This document shows, piece after piece, positions 1 to 8,745 of a stretch of DNA of 64,000 bases. A program made the translations under genes and the position numbers. Source of the DNA: SAR116 cluster bacterium AG-426-I14 (GTDB lineage: Bacteria > Pseudomonadota > Alphaproteobacteria > Puniceispirillales > Marisalimonadaceae). Below the pieces are notes generated by a model. That model searched no databases. It saw only the letters and a list, made by a program, of their open reading frames with translations, and had not been told where the DNA came from. How positions within the stretch are numbered: position 1 is the first letter of the stretch; each line of letters begins with the position of its first letter. The stretch covers positions 1-64,000 of the forward strand of contig QCNS01000007.1 of the NCBI GenBank assembly GCA_003210055.1. The letters are read 5' to 3'.

Positions 1-1
1 A

Positions 2-325
2 TTCTTATGTTGTCCTGAAGCAGGTACATCAGAAATCCATAAACAATATTTGTTAAATGAACATAAAAGAAAAACCAAACTTACTAAGGCCTTTTCTGGA
101 AGATTAGCTCGAGGTATTGTGAATAAATATATTCAAGAGATGGAAAATAAATCTATTTTACCTTTCCCTGCTCAAAATACATTAACCACCCCATTACGCA
201 GGCTTTCTACAAAGAAAAATAATGGAGAGTTCATAAATTTATGGGCAGGTAAAAATTTTCATAAAATAACATCATTAAATGCAAATGACTTAGTTATGAA
301 GTTAAAAGAAGAATTAAAAGATTAG
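2..325 (+). CDS. Nitronate monooxygenase, C-terminal part (5' truncated by window edge)
   Basis: The frame is open to the left edge, so only the last ~107 residues are seen. They contain the LCCPEAGTSEIH segment, an AFSGRLARGI motif and a LWAGKNF stretch near the end, the usual order in the C-terminal third of FMN-dependent nitronate monooxygenases (2-nitropropane dioxygenase family), which oxidise toxic alkyl nitronates. A TTG at 50 could be mistaken for a start, but the homologous residues continue upstream of it. It ends 16 bases before the stop of the convergent lipoprotein gene, with no clear hairpin between. Family call is firm; the substrate cannot be told. Confidence 0.8.
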   Translation, partial: FLCCPEAGTSEIHKQYLLNEHKRKTKLTKAFSGRLARGIVNKYIQEMENKSILPFPAQNTLTTPLRRLSTKKNNGEFINLWAGKNFHKITSLNANDLVMKLKEELKD

Positions 326-340
326 ATTTGATGATTTATT

Positions 341-955
341 TTATTTCTTTCTTCTTTTTTCTATTTCAGCTTCTAAATCAGCCATAGCTTTATCAGCATC
401 TTTTTGTGTGCTTAAGATTTCATCTTGCTTGATTTGATTTAATAATTCTTGGTTCTTTTCACCAATAGGATACTCTAATAAGGTAAAATATCTGTATCTA
501 CCTTTTTCGTTTATAACCTTTGATTCGGTGACCTTATAGCCAACCAAGGTAGTTTCAGGTATAAGATTTCTTGAAATTATTTCTAATCTTTTCTTTACCT
601 GTTCATTGTTTTGAGTACCAGTTGTTTTTGTATAATTATCTATTTTAGACATAATTGTACTTTTAATTGAATCTACAAGAAGTGCTTTTCCATTCATTAT
701 CGATCTGGTTCTGGAGAGATTTAAGTCAGAAGAAATACCGATTCCACATGAGTATCTTGCATCTTCATTTCCAGGCAATTTTGTACACCAATTTGGCATT
801 TCAGCAATAGTCTTATTAACATTATCATTTTGTACTTTAATAGCTTTTTCTTTCTCTTTTAATTTTGCTTCAGGAGAACCTGGTTTTGATGAACATGAAG
901 ATAATAACAAAATTGTTAAAAAAACTCCTAAACATAAAAAATTATTTTTTTTCAT
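341..955 (-). CDS. LPP20-like lipoprotein
   Basis: About 204 residues from ATG at 955. The N-terminus is a lipoprotein signal peptide with lipobox LLSSC (Cys21), so the mature protein should be membrane anchored. The body has a MPNWCTKLP segment, then a YSCGIGISSD glycine-rich stretch followed by a helix, the pattern of the LPP20 family; the C-terminus is a charged helix rich in Lys/Glu. An in-frame ATG at 1000 would put 15 hydrophilic residues before the signal and lies inside the upstream gene, so 955 is preferred. The start follows the stop of the DUF4384-like gene by two bases, so it is the third gene of the 3286-to-341 minus operon. Function unknown. Confidence 0.7.
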   Translation of the reverse strand: MKKNNFLCLGVFLTILLLSSCSSKPGSPEAKLKEKEKAIKVQNDNVNKTIAEMPNWCTKLPGNEDARYSCGIGISSDLNLSRTRSIMNGKALLVDSIKSTIMSKIDNYTKTTGTQNNEQVKKRLEIISRNLIPETTLVGYKVTESKVINEKGRYRYFTLLEYPIGEKNQELLNQIKQDEILSTQKDADKAMADLEAEIEKRRKK

Positions 956-957
956 TT

Positions 958-1740
958 TTAATCCCTCACTATTGAATAACCTAACCTTTGCATTTGCCAT
1001 TGAGACCTACCTAGGTTTTGTAATCTTTTATATAGTTCTATTATATTTTCTTCTTCCAGTATGTCTATTTTTACTTTGGATGCAATAATAACTATAAATT
1101 CTTGAGTAATATTTTTATAAAAGTTCTGAGGAAAGTTAACTTTTAGATTATAATGAGAGTTAGGAATTGAAAATTTATTTTTAGTAAAGTTATTTTTATC
1201 ACTTTCGTTTGGGTATAGCTTATAATATACATTTTTTTTAATGTCAGGATACCATCCTAACACAGTTATATAAGAATTTTTGTTAACCTCTCCACTGATT
1301 TGAATATTATCATTACTATATAGAATTTTTTTGTTATCTAATTTTACACTCAGGGCATAATTGCTATCTGCCTTTTGATTATATTGCTCAACATTTGCAT
1401 TGATATTGATTATACACTCATCTTCTATGGATTCTTTATTAATAGTTTCTGTATAATCAAACTCCTTAATAAAACCTCCTTCTACATAATCAAATGTACT
1501 TTGATAAAATGTACAATCAGTTTTATCTTTGATTTCAGTACAAATATCTAATTGATCAGATTTAAACTTTTGAAAACCATTTTTTGACAATGCATTTCTT
1601 TTAGCAAGCATTAATGCTCTATCACATGCTTCACCTTTAGATATATTCCTAGATATAAAATATCTACCTTCTGCTTTTGTCCAGTCTGCATAAACGTTAG
1701 TAGATAGTAAAAATAAGAATATTAATTTATTGACTAACAA
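958..1740 (-). CDS. Exported DUF4384-like protein
   Basis: About 260 residues. From a TTG at 1740 it begins with a clean signal peptide (MLVNKLIFLFLLSTNVYA, then DW). ATGs at 1788 or 1785 are alternatives but would overlap the upstream gene by about 60 bases and put extra residues ahead of the hydrophobic core; which is used is uncertain. Residues ~140-260 form a beta-rich domain with ISGEVNKNSYITVLGW and a closing segment LGRSQWQMQRLGYSI, typical of DUF4384. Such domains occur in exported proteins found with caspases and trypsin-like proteases, as here. Translationally coupled to the TPR-protease gene (14 bp overlap) and to the LPP20 gene. Biochemical role unknown. Confidence 0.65.
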   Translation of the reverse strand: MLVNKLIFLFLLSTNVYADWTKAEGRYFISRNISKGEACDRALMLAKRNALSKNGFQKFKSDQLDICTEIKDKTDCTFYQSTFDYVEGGFIKEFDYTETINKESIEDECIININANVEQYNQKADSNYALSVKLDNKKILYSNDNIQISGEVNKNSYITVLGWYPDIKKNVYYKLYPNESDKNNFTKNKFSIPNSHYNLKVNFPQNFYKNITQEFIVIIASKVKIDILEEENIIELYKRLQNLGRSQWQMQRLGYSIVRD

Positions 1741-3286
1741 TAAAAACGACTGAAGGACGCATATATTTATAAATTTCTGAGGCATCATATTTTTGAACTG
1801 AATTTGATTTATTATTTATTGGTTCATTTAAAAAACTTAAAAGAACATCTCCTGAAATTGCTAAGTTTACATCTTGTACAAGAATTCCTTTTTGTTTAAG
1901 TAAGAATTTTTTATCTAACTTTGCCAGTGAAACTCCGACAACAAGACCGTTTTGATTAAAAACAGGTCCCCCAGAATTACCTACATTTAAAGTTGCAGTC
2001 ATTTGGAACTCACCAGGCAACTCTCCAAAGCCAGAATTCTTACTTATTATGCCTTGTGTAATAGATGGATTATATCTTCCTAAAATTGAAGATATAGGAT
2101 ATCCCATGATAAAAATTTTTTCACCAACCTTAGGTTTAGCTATCTCTTTTGTAGTTAGACTTTCATTTTTTGGAAATGGATTATTTAAGACTAGTATTGC
2201 TAAATCTAAATTTTTATTTTTAGGATACCTAATTTTATTAACTTTTCTTGTTTTACCAAGTCCATTTCTAACTACAATATTTTTAGATTTTTTAATTACA
2301 TGTTTGTTTGTAACTATCCACTTACCCTGATTAATAATAAACCCACTTCCTGTAAAAACCTCTTTGTTACTATCAATTATAATTTTTTCAGGTTCACTGT
2401 CAGGTTTTAAAACCCTTCTATGAACTTTTTTAATTTTTGTTTTAGTAACATCAATTAAAACGTTGTTTTTATTGTTTTTTTTATTTACCTTATCTACTTT
2501 TTTTTCTTCAATATTAAGTTTTTTGTTTATATCTTTTGTAGTTAGCCATGACAAAATTTGTTCTGATTTAAACGAGTTTCCAGTATCTTTAAACATTCTT
2601 GATGATTTTGTTCTTAGTTTAATTGCTTCGTCAATATTACCTTCAATCCAATTAATTTTACCCAATAAATCAATAATCGAGGCATTTGGTTTTTTATCAA
2701 ACAAAGCATTCATAATAATTTTTTTTGCTTTAGAGGGATTTCCATATCTCAGTTTACTATTTGCATAAACTCTTATGGCATAAAGATTTTTGTTTGCTGA
2801 ATCGGTAATTAGAGCTTGTTTATAATACTTTTCTGCTACATCAGGTTGTCCATAATCGTCAAAAATTAACCCTAATGCAAGTTTGCCATCGACAGAATCA
2901 GGATTTAGTTTTATTGCTTTTAAAGCATAATTATGAGCATCATTTAAATTACCCATTTTTATAGATGATAAAGCTAAGCCAGCATATCCTTTATCTGCAA
3001 AAGCAACTGAGTTAAAAGTTGCTTTTTCAAAATAATTAAACGCTTTAACTGGTTTTTCTAAAGCAAGATATATTTTGCCCACCAACACTTGTGCATCAGC
3101 TGATAAATGTCTATTAATATTTGATTTTATTTTAAGCTGTTTGAATGCTTCATCGACATTTTCTTCTTCAATAAGATCATTTATAACTTTATAATCATTT
3201 TTATTTATTCCATAACTAGGAGTATGTATGATAAAAAATATTACAGTTAAAATTGTTGATATAAATTTAAAGATAGTCTTATGCAT
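1727..3286 (-). CDS. Exported TPR and trypsin-like (S1) serine protease
   Basis: 519 residues. A signal peptide (residues 1-26) is followed by TPR-type helical repeats (~30-240, with GLALSSIKMGNLNDAHNYALKA and similar units), a Lys-rich linker, and a chymotrypsin-fold protease domain (~300-490). The triad is intact: His329 in VTNKHV, Asp361 in LDLAIL, Ser438 in GNSGGPV. There is no PDZ domain, so it is not a standard DegP. The C-terminus ends SVVFIVSQ. First gene of a three-gene minus operon. Its ATG shares the palindrome ATGCAT with the start of the divergent lipoprotein gene. TPRs suggest it binds partner proteins; the neighbouring caspase lipoprotein is a candidate (inference). Confidence 0.85.
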   Translation of the reverse strand: MHKTIFKFISTILTVIFFIIHTPSYGINKNDYKVINDLIEEENVDEAFKQLKIKSNINRHLSADAQVLVGKIYLALEKPVKAFNYFEKATFNSVAFADKGYAGLALSSIKMGNLNDAHNYALKAIKLNPDSVDGKLALGLIFDDYGQPDVAEKYYKQALITDSANKNLYAIRVYANSKLRYGNPSKAKKIIMNALFDKKPNASIIDLLGKINWIEGNIDEAIKLRTKSSRMFKDTGNSFKSEQILSWLTTKDINKKLNIEEKKVDKVNKKNNKNNVLIDVTKTKIKKVHRRVLKPDSEPEKIIIDSNKEVFTGSGFIINQGKWIVTNKHVIKKSKNIVVRNGLGKTRKVNKIRYPKNKNLDLAILVLNNPFPKNESLTTKEIAKPKVGEKIFIMGYPISSILGRYNPSITQGIISKNSGFGELPGEFQMTATLNVGNSGGPVFNQNGLVVGVSLAKLDKKFLLKQKGILVQDVNLAISGDVLLSFLNEPINNKSNSVQKYDASEIYKYMRPSVVFIVSQ

Positions 3287-4555
3287 TTTTTTATTAAAAA
3301 TTTAATTCATTTAATATTACTTATTTTAATATCTAGTTGTCAAACACCACGTTATCAAAAAGTTACAAAAGTTACAGATCCTTCAAAGTTTTTGCCTGAA
3401 GTCCAATATTTTCTGAGTGAAAATTTTAATAAAAAAGATATTAAGTGTATTTTAATTGGTAAAATTAATAATGTATCGAAAAATACAAAGTTTAAAAATT
3501 TGAATAAAAAAAAGATCATTAGGCAAACAATTTACGGTCACTTATCACCCAAAAATTATAGAGACATAGAATTACATAGAATTAAAAGTTTTTTAAATAA
3601 AAAAAAGTCATTTAAATATATTTTAAATGAGCTCAATTGCGATGCAATCTTAGAAGGTGAAATAATAAGATTTGATAGTAATTTTTTTATAGCTTTTTCT
3701 TCTACAAATGTAGGTTTAAAACTTAGATTGAAGGGCAAAGATGATAAAGTTTATTGGGAGGCAAGTCATATCGCATCTTCAAAAGCAGGAACTTTCCCCC
3801 TTTCACCAATAGCAATAGCTTCTGGGTTATATTCTGCATCTATAAATAAGCATGAAGAAACGGCGCTTCAAATGGTAGATACTGTAGTAAGAAGAATTAT
3901 GAAAACATTACCTAATGTAAGTGATCTTAATAATAACGAACAAATAATGTTTTCTACTTTTACTAATCATAAAAAACATGAATTTGTAAATTCTAACTTT
4001 AATAAACCATTTGAATTATTTGCCAATGGTCAGTTTGATAAAGCTATTAATTTAATTAATCAATATCATAAAAAAAATGAATTTGATGAGAAGCTTATGT
4101 TTTTAAAAGGTAGGTCATATTTACTTCTAAATAACAATGAAGCTGCATCTCAGACATTTTTGGATGTTTTGGCTATTAGAGAAAAAAGTGAGTACTTTAA
4201 TGGTCTTGGCTACTCATATATGAAAATGAATAAGTCAAATAAAGCGATAGCAGCATACAATAAAGCAATTAATTTAGATAATAAAAATAGCTTTGCATAT
4301 TTTAATGCGGGTCTATTATTTGAGAAAGGAAAACTTTATTCTGAAGCTGTACGATATTATTATTCTGCGGGTACAAGCAGTATTTTAAAAAAAGATTATC
4401 AAAGAGTTTTTAATGTTAAAATTGCTTTAAAAAGATTAGCAAAATTTGATAAAAATGCTAATTCAAAAATTAAGAAAATAGATATGTTTCTGGATCAATT
4501 TTTATTTAATGACGAAAAACAATATCAAATTAAAAAGGTAAAAGGTAATTATTAA
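3281..4555 (+). CDS. TPR lipoprotein with GNA1162/DUF799-like domain
   Basis: 424 residues. Signal peptide with lipobox LISSC (Cys20). Residues ~35-200 form an alpha/beta domain (NCDAILEGEI, then VGLKLRLKG and VYWEASHIAS) reminiscent of GNA1162/DUF799 or CsgG-like outer-membrane lipoproteins; this match is from memory and only moderate. Residues ~230-390 carry TPR repeats such as GLGYSYMKMNKSNKAIAAYNKAI. No other start codon fits: an in-frame stop lies at 3257-3259 and no start codon follows before the signal peptide, so ATG 3281 is well fixed and overlaps the divergent protease start by six bases. Six bases separate its stop from the MORN-caspase gene, implying co-transcription. Confidence 0.7.
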   Translation: MHFFIKNLIHLILLILISSCQTPRYQKVTKVTDPSKFLPEVQYFLSENFNKKDIKCILIGKINNVSKNTKFKNLNKKKIIRQTIYGHLSPKNYRDIELHRIKSFLNKKKSFKYILNELNCDAILEGEIIRFDSNFFIAFSSTNVGLKLRLKGKDDKVYWEASHIASSKAGTFPLSPIAIASGLYSASINKHEETALQMVDTVVRRIMKTLPNVSDLNNNEQIMFSTFTNHKKHEFVNSNFNKPFELFANGQFDKAINLINQYHKKNEFDEKLMFLKGRSYLLLNNNEAASQTFLDVLAIREKSEYFNGLGYSYMKMNKSNKAIAAYNKAINLDNKNSFAYFNAGLLFEKGKLYSEAVRYYYSAGTSSILKKDYQRVFNVKIALKRLAKFDKNANSKIKKIDMFLDQFLFNDEKQYQIKKVKGNY

Positions 4556-4561
4556 CTTGAT

Positions 4562-7114
4562 ATGAGTAATTATAGAATATCATATTTAAATTTATTTTTT
4601 TTTATTTTTATCTTTGGATGTGTTTCTTCAAATCCCGACTTAAAAACTTTGTCTTCTGCATCAAAAACTTTTACTTGTGAGTTGATTTCATATGGTAGTG
4701 AAGAATGCAAAATTAAAAGTAAAAGTGATAAAGAAATATGTGAAAACTTCATATGTATACAAAAGGGTGTTTGTGTTGGAAATCTGTTATCTTATCAAGA
4801 TGAAATAACCTCAAGGAACATAAATTGTAACTTTGATAAAAAATATAAAAAATTTCAAGGTAATTTATATTTAAAACAAAAAGAATTTTTATTTGATAAA
4901 AATATCAGTAAAAATAAATCTTCTAAGAAAATTTATTGTAAGGGTCAAAATAAATCTCTTTGGACTAATTGCTTTGCAAAACTTGAATATAAAAATGGTG
5001 ATAAATACATTGGCGATTGGATTGAAGGAAAAATGCATGGTTATGGTAGTTTAAATTTTAAAAATGGAGATAAATATAGAGGGTTTTATAAAAATAATAA
5101 AAGAGATGGGAAAGGTATCTATAAATGGTCTAATGGAGATAGCTATGTTGGTTCCTGGAAAGAGGGTAAAGAGAGTGGGTTGGGGACATATACATGGTCT
5201 AATGGAAATAAATATATAGGAAATCATAAAAATGGAAAAGAAGAAGGTTATGGTGAATATATATACAAAAATGGTAAAAAGAAAAAAGGTTATTGGAAGG
5301 AAGGTAAATTTACTTCTACTTTAAGTTCGAAAGTTCAAGATAATAATCACTCTCTTCGTGCTTTTGGTTCGGTTTTATATTCTGACTTCAATTTGTGTTC
5401 AACTATAGGAAAAAAATTAAAACATAATTGTTTTGGTAAAAAAATATTTAAAAATGGAATTTATACAGGTGAGTTTAAAAACAATAAGCTAAATGGATTA
5501 GGTAAGTTTGAAACTTATAAAAAAGATATATATCTCGGAGAATTTAAAAATAATAAATATTCAGGCAAGGGTAAGTATTTTTATAATTCGGGACATAGGT
5601 TTAATGGTAACTATTTAGAAGGAAAAAGAGAAGGTTATGGTCATATAAAATATAAAGATGGAAGTGAGTATTTTGGAAATTATGTTAATGGAGAAAAAAG
5701 TGGATATGGAAAGTACTATTTTTCAAATGGGAATTCATATAAAGGATATTTCAAAAAAGGAAAATATAATGGAAAAGGAGCTTTTTTCTTCACAGATAAA
5801 AGTAAATATATTGGTATGTTTAAAGATAATAAATATCATGGTTTAGGAACTATGACTCTCAAAAATGGAAAAAGTTTTAGTGGTAAATGGGCGGATAATA
5901 AATTTTTAGGCTATACAGAACAAAAATCCTTTAAAAAAAATCAGCCTGAAATATCTCTTTCAGAGTTAGAAAAAGAAAGAAAAAAAATAATATTTTTAGA
6001 AAATGAATTAGAGAGATTAAAAAAAGAAAAAAAACAAAAAGATAGAGAGCTAGAATTAGATAAAACAAAACCATCTATATTAATTAATTTCAAAAAAGTT
6101 ACAGGTAAGCAAGGTGTTTTAAAAGGAAAAATAACGGATAGTTCTGGTATTGCAGAGCTATCTATTAATAATAAAAAAATTCATTTTAATGAAAACGGTG
6201 AATTTATTTTTTCTACATTCGTTCCTTTTGATGGCATAGATATACATATTGAAGCAGTAGATATGGCAGGAATAAGTAATTCAAAAATAATAAATTTTAA
6301 GAGAAAAATTAAAACAGCAACTAATCAATTTTCATTTGAAAGATTAAATCCAATATCAAAAATGGTTGAAAAAAATAAAAATGCAGTTGCAATAATCATT
6401 GGAATTCAAAATTATGAAAGTATAACTATTCCTGCTATTTATGCTGATAAAGATGCTCTGATGTTTAAAGATTATGCAACAGAAATTTTAGGTATTGAAG
6501 AAAGAAATATAAAATATTTTATTAATGAAAAAGCAGAATATGCAGAAATTTTATTATCAGTAAAGAGTTGGTTAAGAAGAGTTTCAAAACCTAATGAAAC
6601 AGAGCTTTATCTATTCTTTGCTGGTCATGGTTTGGCGTCTGATAATGGAAAAAACCTCTACTTACTTCCTTACGATGGTAGAAAAAGATTGCTTGAAAAA
6701 ACTGCAATATTAAAAGAAGAACTTTTCGAAGACATATTATTATCAAAACCTCGTTTTGTTAATGTTTTTTTAGATACATGTTATAGTGGTACTACTAGAA
6801 GTTCAGAATCTTTGATTAATTCAAGGCCAGTTACAATTGTACCAAAGGTTTTAGACTTTCCGGATAATTTCACAATATTTGTTGCTGCACGAGGTGATGA
6901 GACTAGCAAGCCACTAGAAGAGGCTCAGCACGGTATTTTTAGTTATTTTTTAATGAAAGGAATGGAAGGTTATGCTGACAAAAATGATGATAAAAAAATT
7001 ACAGCTGGTGAATTACATCAATATATTAAAAATAATGTAATGCAACATTCTTCTGGGTCACAAAATCCCGAGTTTTTTGGAGATACAAAAAAAGTATTAA
7101 TCAAGTTTAATTAA
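4562..7114 (+). CDS. MORN-repeat lipoprotein with caspase-like (C14) protease domain
   Basis: 850 residues. Lipobox IFIFGC (Cys20) predicts a lipidated envelope protein. Two MORN arrays follow: about 4-5 repeats at ~146-258 and seven at ~298-450, of the type GDKYIGDWIEGKMHGYG. A charged coiled coil (~460-502), a beta-rich Ig-like segment (~505-590) and a caspase-fold domain (~605-850) complete it. The catalytic dyad is present: His689 in FAGHG and Cys740 in LDTCYSG. MORN repeats usually bind membranes or proteins; the bacterial C14 family cleaves after Arg or Lys. Second gene of the plus arm of the divergent locus. Substrate unknown; the trypsin-TPR protein and the lipoproteins next door are candidates. 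Confidence 0.88.
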   Translation: MSNYRISYLNLFFFIFIFGCVSSNPDLKTLSSASKTFTCELISYGSEECKIKSKSDKEICENFICIQKGVCVGNLLSYQDEITSRNINCNFDKKYKKFQGNLYLKQKEFLFDKNISKNKSSKKIYCKGQNKSLWTNCFAKLEYKNGDKYIGDWIEGKMHGYGSLNFKNGDKYRGFYKNNKRDGKGIYKWSNGDSYVGSWKEGKESGLGTYTWSNGNKYIGNHKNGKEEGYGEYIYKNGKKKKGYWKEGKFTSTLSSKVQDNNHSLRAFGSVLYSDFNLCSTIGKKLKHNCFGKKIFKNGIYTGEFKNNKLNGLGKFETYKKDIYLGEFKNNKYSGKGKYFYNSGHRFNGNYLEGKREGYGHIKYKDGSEYFGNYVNGEKSGYGKYYFSNGNSYKGYFKKGKYNGKGAFFFTDKSKYIGMFKDNKYHGLGTMTLKNGKSFSGKWADNKFLGYTEQKSFKKNQPEISLSELEKERKKIIFLENELERLKKEKKQKDRELELDKTKPSILINFKKVTGKQGVLKGKITDSSGIAELSINNKKIHFNENGEFIFSTFVPFDGIDIHIEAVDMAGISNSKIINFKRKIKTATNQFSFERLNPISKMVEKNKNAVAIIIGIQNYESITIPAIYADKDALMFKDYATEILGIEERNIKYFINEKAEYAEILLSVKSWLRRVSKPNETELYLFFAGHGLASDNGKNLYLLPYDGRKRLLEKTAILKEELFEDILLSKPRFVNVFLDTCYSGTTRSSESLINSRPVTIVPKVLDFPDNFTIFVAARGDETSKPLEEAQHGIFSYFLMKGMEGYADKNDDKKITAGELHQYIKNNVMQHSSGSQNPEFFGDTKKVLIKFN

Positions 7115-7126
7115 CTTTATCTAGGT

Positions 7127-7930
7127 TTATTGCGCTGTTAAACCACCATCTACAACTAAGCTTGATCCAGTCATAAAACTTGAATCATTTGACGCTAAAT
7201 ACAAAATACCTTGAGCTATTTCGTATGGGCTACCAAGCCTTCCAATTGGTGTTTGATTTATACCTTCGTTATAAGACTGTTTTTTAGACATATTTGGATT
7301 TTGAATTAATCGTGAGCACTCAACTTGTTTTCCCATATCAGTCTCAATTATACCAGGGTGTATTTGATTAATTCTTATTGGATATTTTCTATTACCATAA
7401 TAAATTGCCATCGATTTAGTAAATGTTGTTATTCCTCCTTTGCTCATCGAGTAAAGAGGGTCCAATCTTGAACCAACTAATCCAGCAATCGAACTCAGAT
7501 TTATGATAGAACTCATAGAGTTTGAAAATTCACCGGCCCTTTTCAAGTGAGGAGTGATAAACTTTATACCAAAAAATGTTCCTAAAAGGTTAATTGAGGT
7601 TAATTCAGTAAAATCTTTTGAAGTAACTTTTAAAATGTCTTTTCCAAGATAGATACCAGCATTATTGACTAATATATCAATCTTATTTAATTTCTGAAAT
7701 TTGAGAAACTTTAAAAATGATTTCCAGTCAAGTTCTTTTGAAACATCCATTTGAAAAAAAAATGCATTTCCATATTTATTAATTTCTTTTAATGATTTTT
7801 CACCATTTTTTTTATTTTTATCCGTATAAATTACCAGTGCACCATTCTTTACGAATAATTTAGATGCTTCTAAGCCAATACCCTTGGCACCTCCTGTAAT
7901 GATGGCTATTTTATTATTTAATTTTTTCAT
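7127..7930 (-). CDS. SDR-family oxidoreductase
   Basis: 267 residues, a classical short-chain dehydrogenase. Cofactor motif TGGAKGIG lies near the N-terminus, NNAG at ~90, the catalytic Ser in INLSSIAG and YSMSK (Tyr and Lys of the active site), then an HPGIIETDM segment and a C-terminal MTGSSLVVDGGL. An acidic residue after the second strand (YTDKNKK) suggests NAD(H) preference. It is convergent with the caspase gene (12 bases between stops) and stands alone on this strand before ung. Substrate cannot be inferred; the motif set matches FabG-like, cyclohexanol or steroid dehydrogenase-like members. Confidence 0.85.
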   Translation of the reverse strand: MKKLNNKIAIITGGAKGIGLEASKLFVKNGALVIYTDKNKKNGEKSLKEINKYGNAFFFQMDVSKELDWKSFLKFLKFQKLNKIDILVNNAGIYLGKDILKVTSKDFTELTSINLLGTFFGIKFITPHLKRAGEFSNSMSSIINLSSIAGLVGSRLDPLYSMSKGGITTFTKSMAIYYGNRKYPIRINQIHPGIIETDMGKQVECSRLIQNPNMSKKQSYNEGINQTPIGRLGSPYEIAQGILYLASNDSSFMTGSSLVVDGGLTAQ

Positions 7931-8006
7931 ACATTAATATTTATTTATTTTACCATAGACAATTTAATTTTAGAAACAAAATAAGATTGCTTTTAACTTT
8001 TATAAT

Positions 8007-8702
8007 TTAATTATTCAAATCCCAATCAATAGATTTGATATTAAACTTTTCTAAATACTCGTTTGAAGTAGAAAATGGCTTAGACCCAAAAAAACCATTT
8101 GATGCAGAGTAGGGAGAAGGATGAGGGCTTTTTATGATTAAGTTTTTTTTATTATCAATAAAATTAGCTTTTTCTTGGGCTTTTTTACCCCAAAGTATAT
8201 AAACTATATTTTTTTTAAAAGAATTTAAATTTATTAAAACTTGATCAGTAAAATTTTCCCAACCTTTGTTAGCATGTGAACCTGGATTTCCTTTTTCAAC
8301 AGTTAAGATAGAGTTTAATAAAAAAACACCCTGATTTGACCATTTCTCTAAATTACCAAAATTATTAATTTCTATACCTAAGTCATTGTTCAATTCTTTA
8401 AAAATATTTTCTAATGAAGGGGGTTTTTTTGTACCTTTTTCAACTGAAAAACTTAACCCATGTGCCTGACCAGGGCCATGATATGGATCTTGGCCTAGAA
8501 TAACTACTTTTACATCTTTAAAATTCGTAAGTTTAAAAGCATTAAAAATTTTTTCACCAACTGGATAAATAATTTTTTGATTCAATTTTTCTTTCTTTAA
8601 AAACTTGCTCAGTTCTAACATGTAATCTTTTTCAAACTCATCAACTACTTTCCAATTTTCAAATATTTTTTTCCAATATTCATTAAGATTATTATTTTTC
8701 AT
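8007..8702 (-). CDS. ung: Uracil-DNA glycosylase (family 1)
   Basis: 231 residues, normal length for Ung. It removes uracil from DNA, starting base-excision repair. The water-activating motif GQDPYHG (Asp72), the AHGLSFSV segment, the uracil-recognition region VFLLNSILTVEKG and the HPSPYSA leucine-loop region are all in the expected order. The start ATG at 8702 lies 43 bases from the divergent enolase-superfamily gene. No sign of truncation. Confidence 0.96.
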   Translation of the reverse strand: MKNNNLNEYWKKIFENWKVVDEFEKDYMLELSKFLKKEKLNQKIIYPVGEKIFNAFKLTNFKDVKVVILGQDPYHGPGQAHGLSFSVEKGTKKPPSLENIFKELNNDLGIEINNFGNLEKWSNQGVFLLNSILTVEKGNPGSHANKGWENFTDQVLINLNSFKKNIVYILWGKKAQEKANFIDNKKNLIIKSPHPSPYSASNGFFGSKPFSTSNEYLEKFNIKSIDWDLNN

Positions 8703-8745
8703 AATTTAATTTTAAATTTTAATTTAATTTAGTAAATTTAAATAT

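Noticed and set aside
1741-1788. Longer N-terminus of the DUF4384-like protein (ATG 1788 or 1785)
   Set aside because: It overlaps the upstream protease gene by about 60 bases and places a Cys/Ser-rich stretch before an otherwise perfect signal peptide; kept only as an alternative.
1727-3286. DegP/HtrA identity for the TPR-protease
   Set aside because: No PDZ domain, and the TPRs lie N-terminal to the protease domain.
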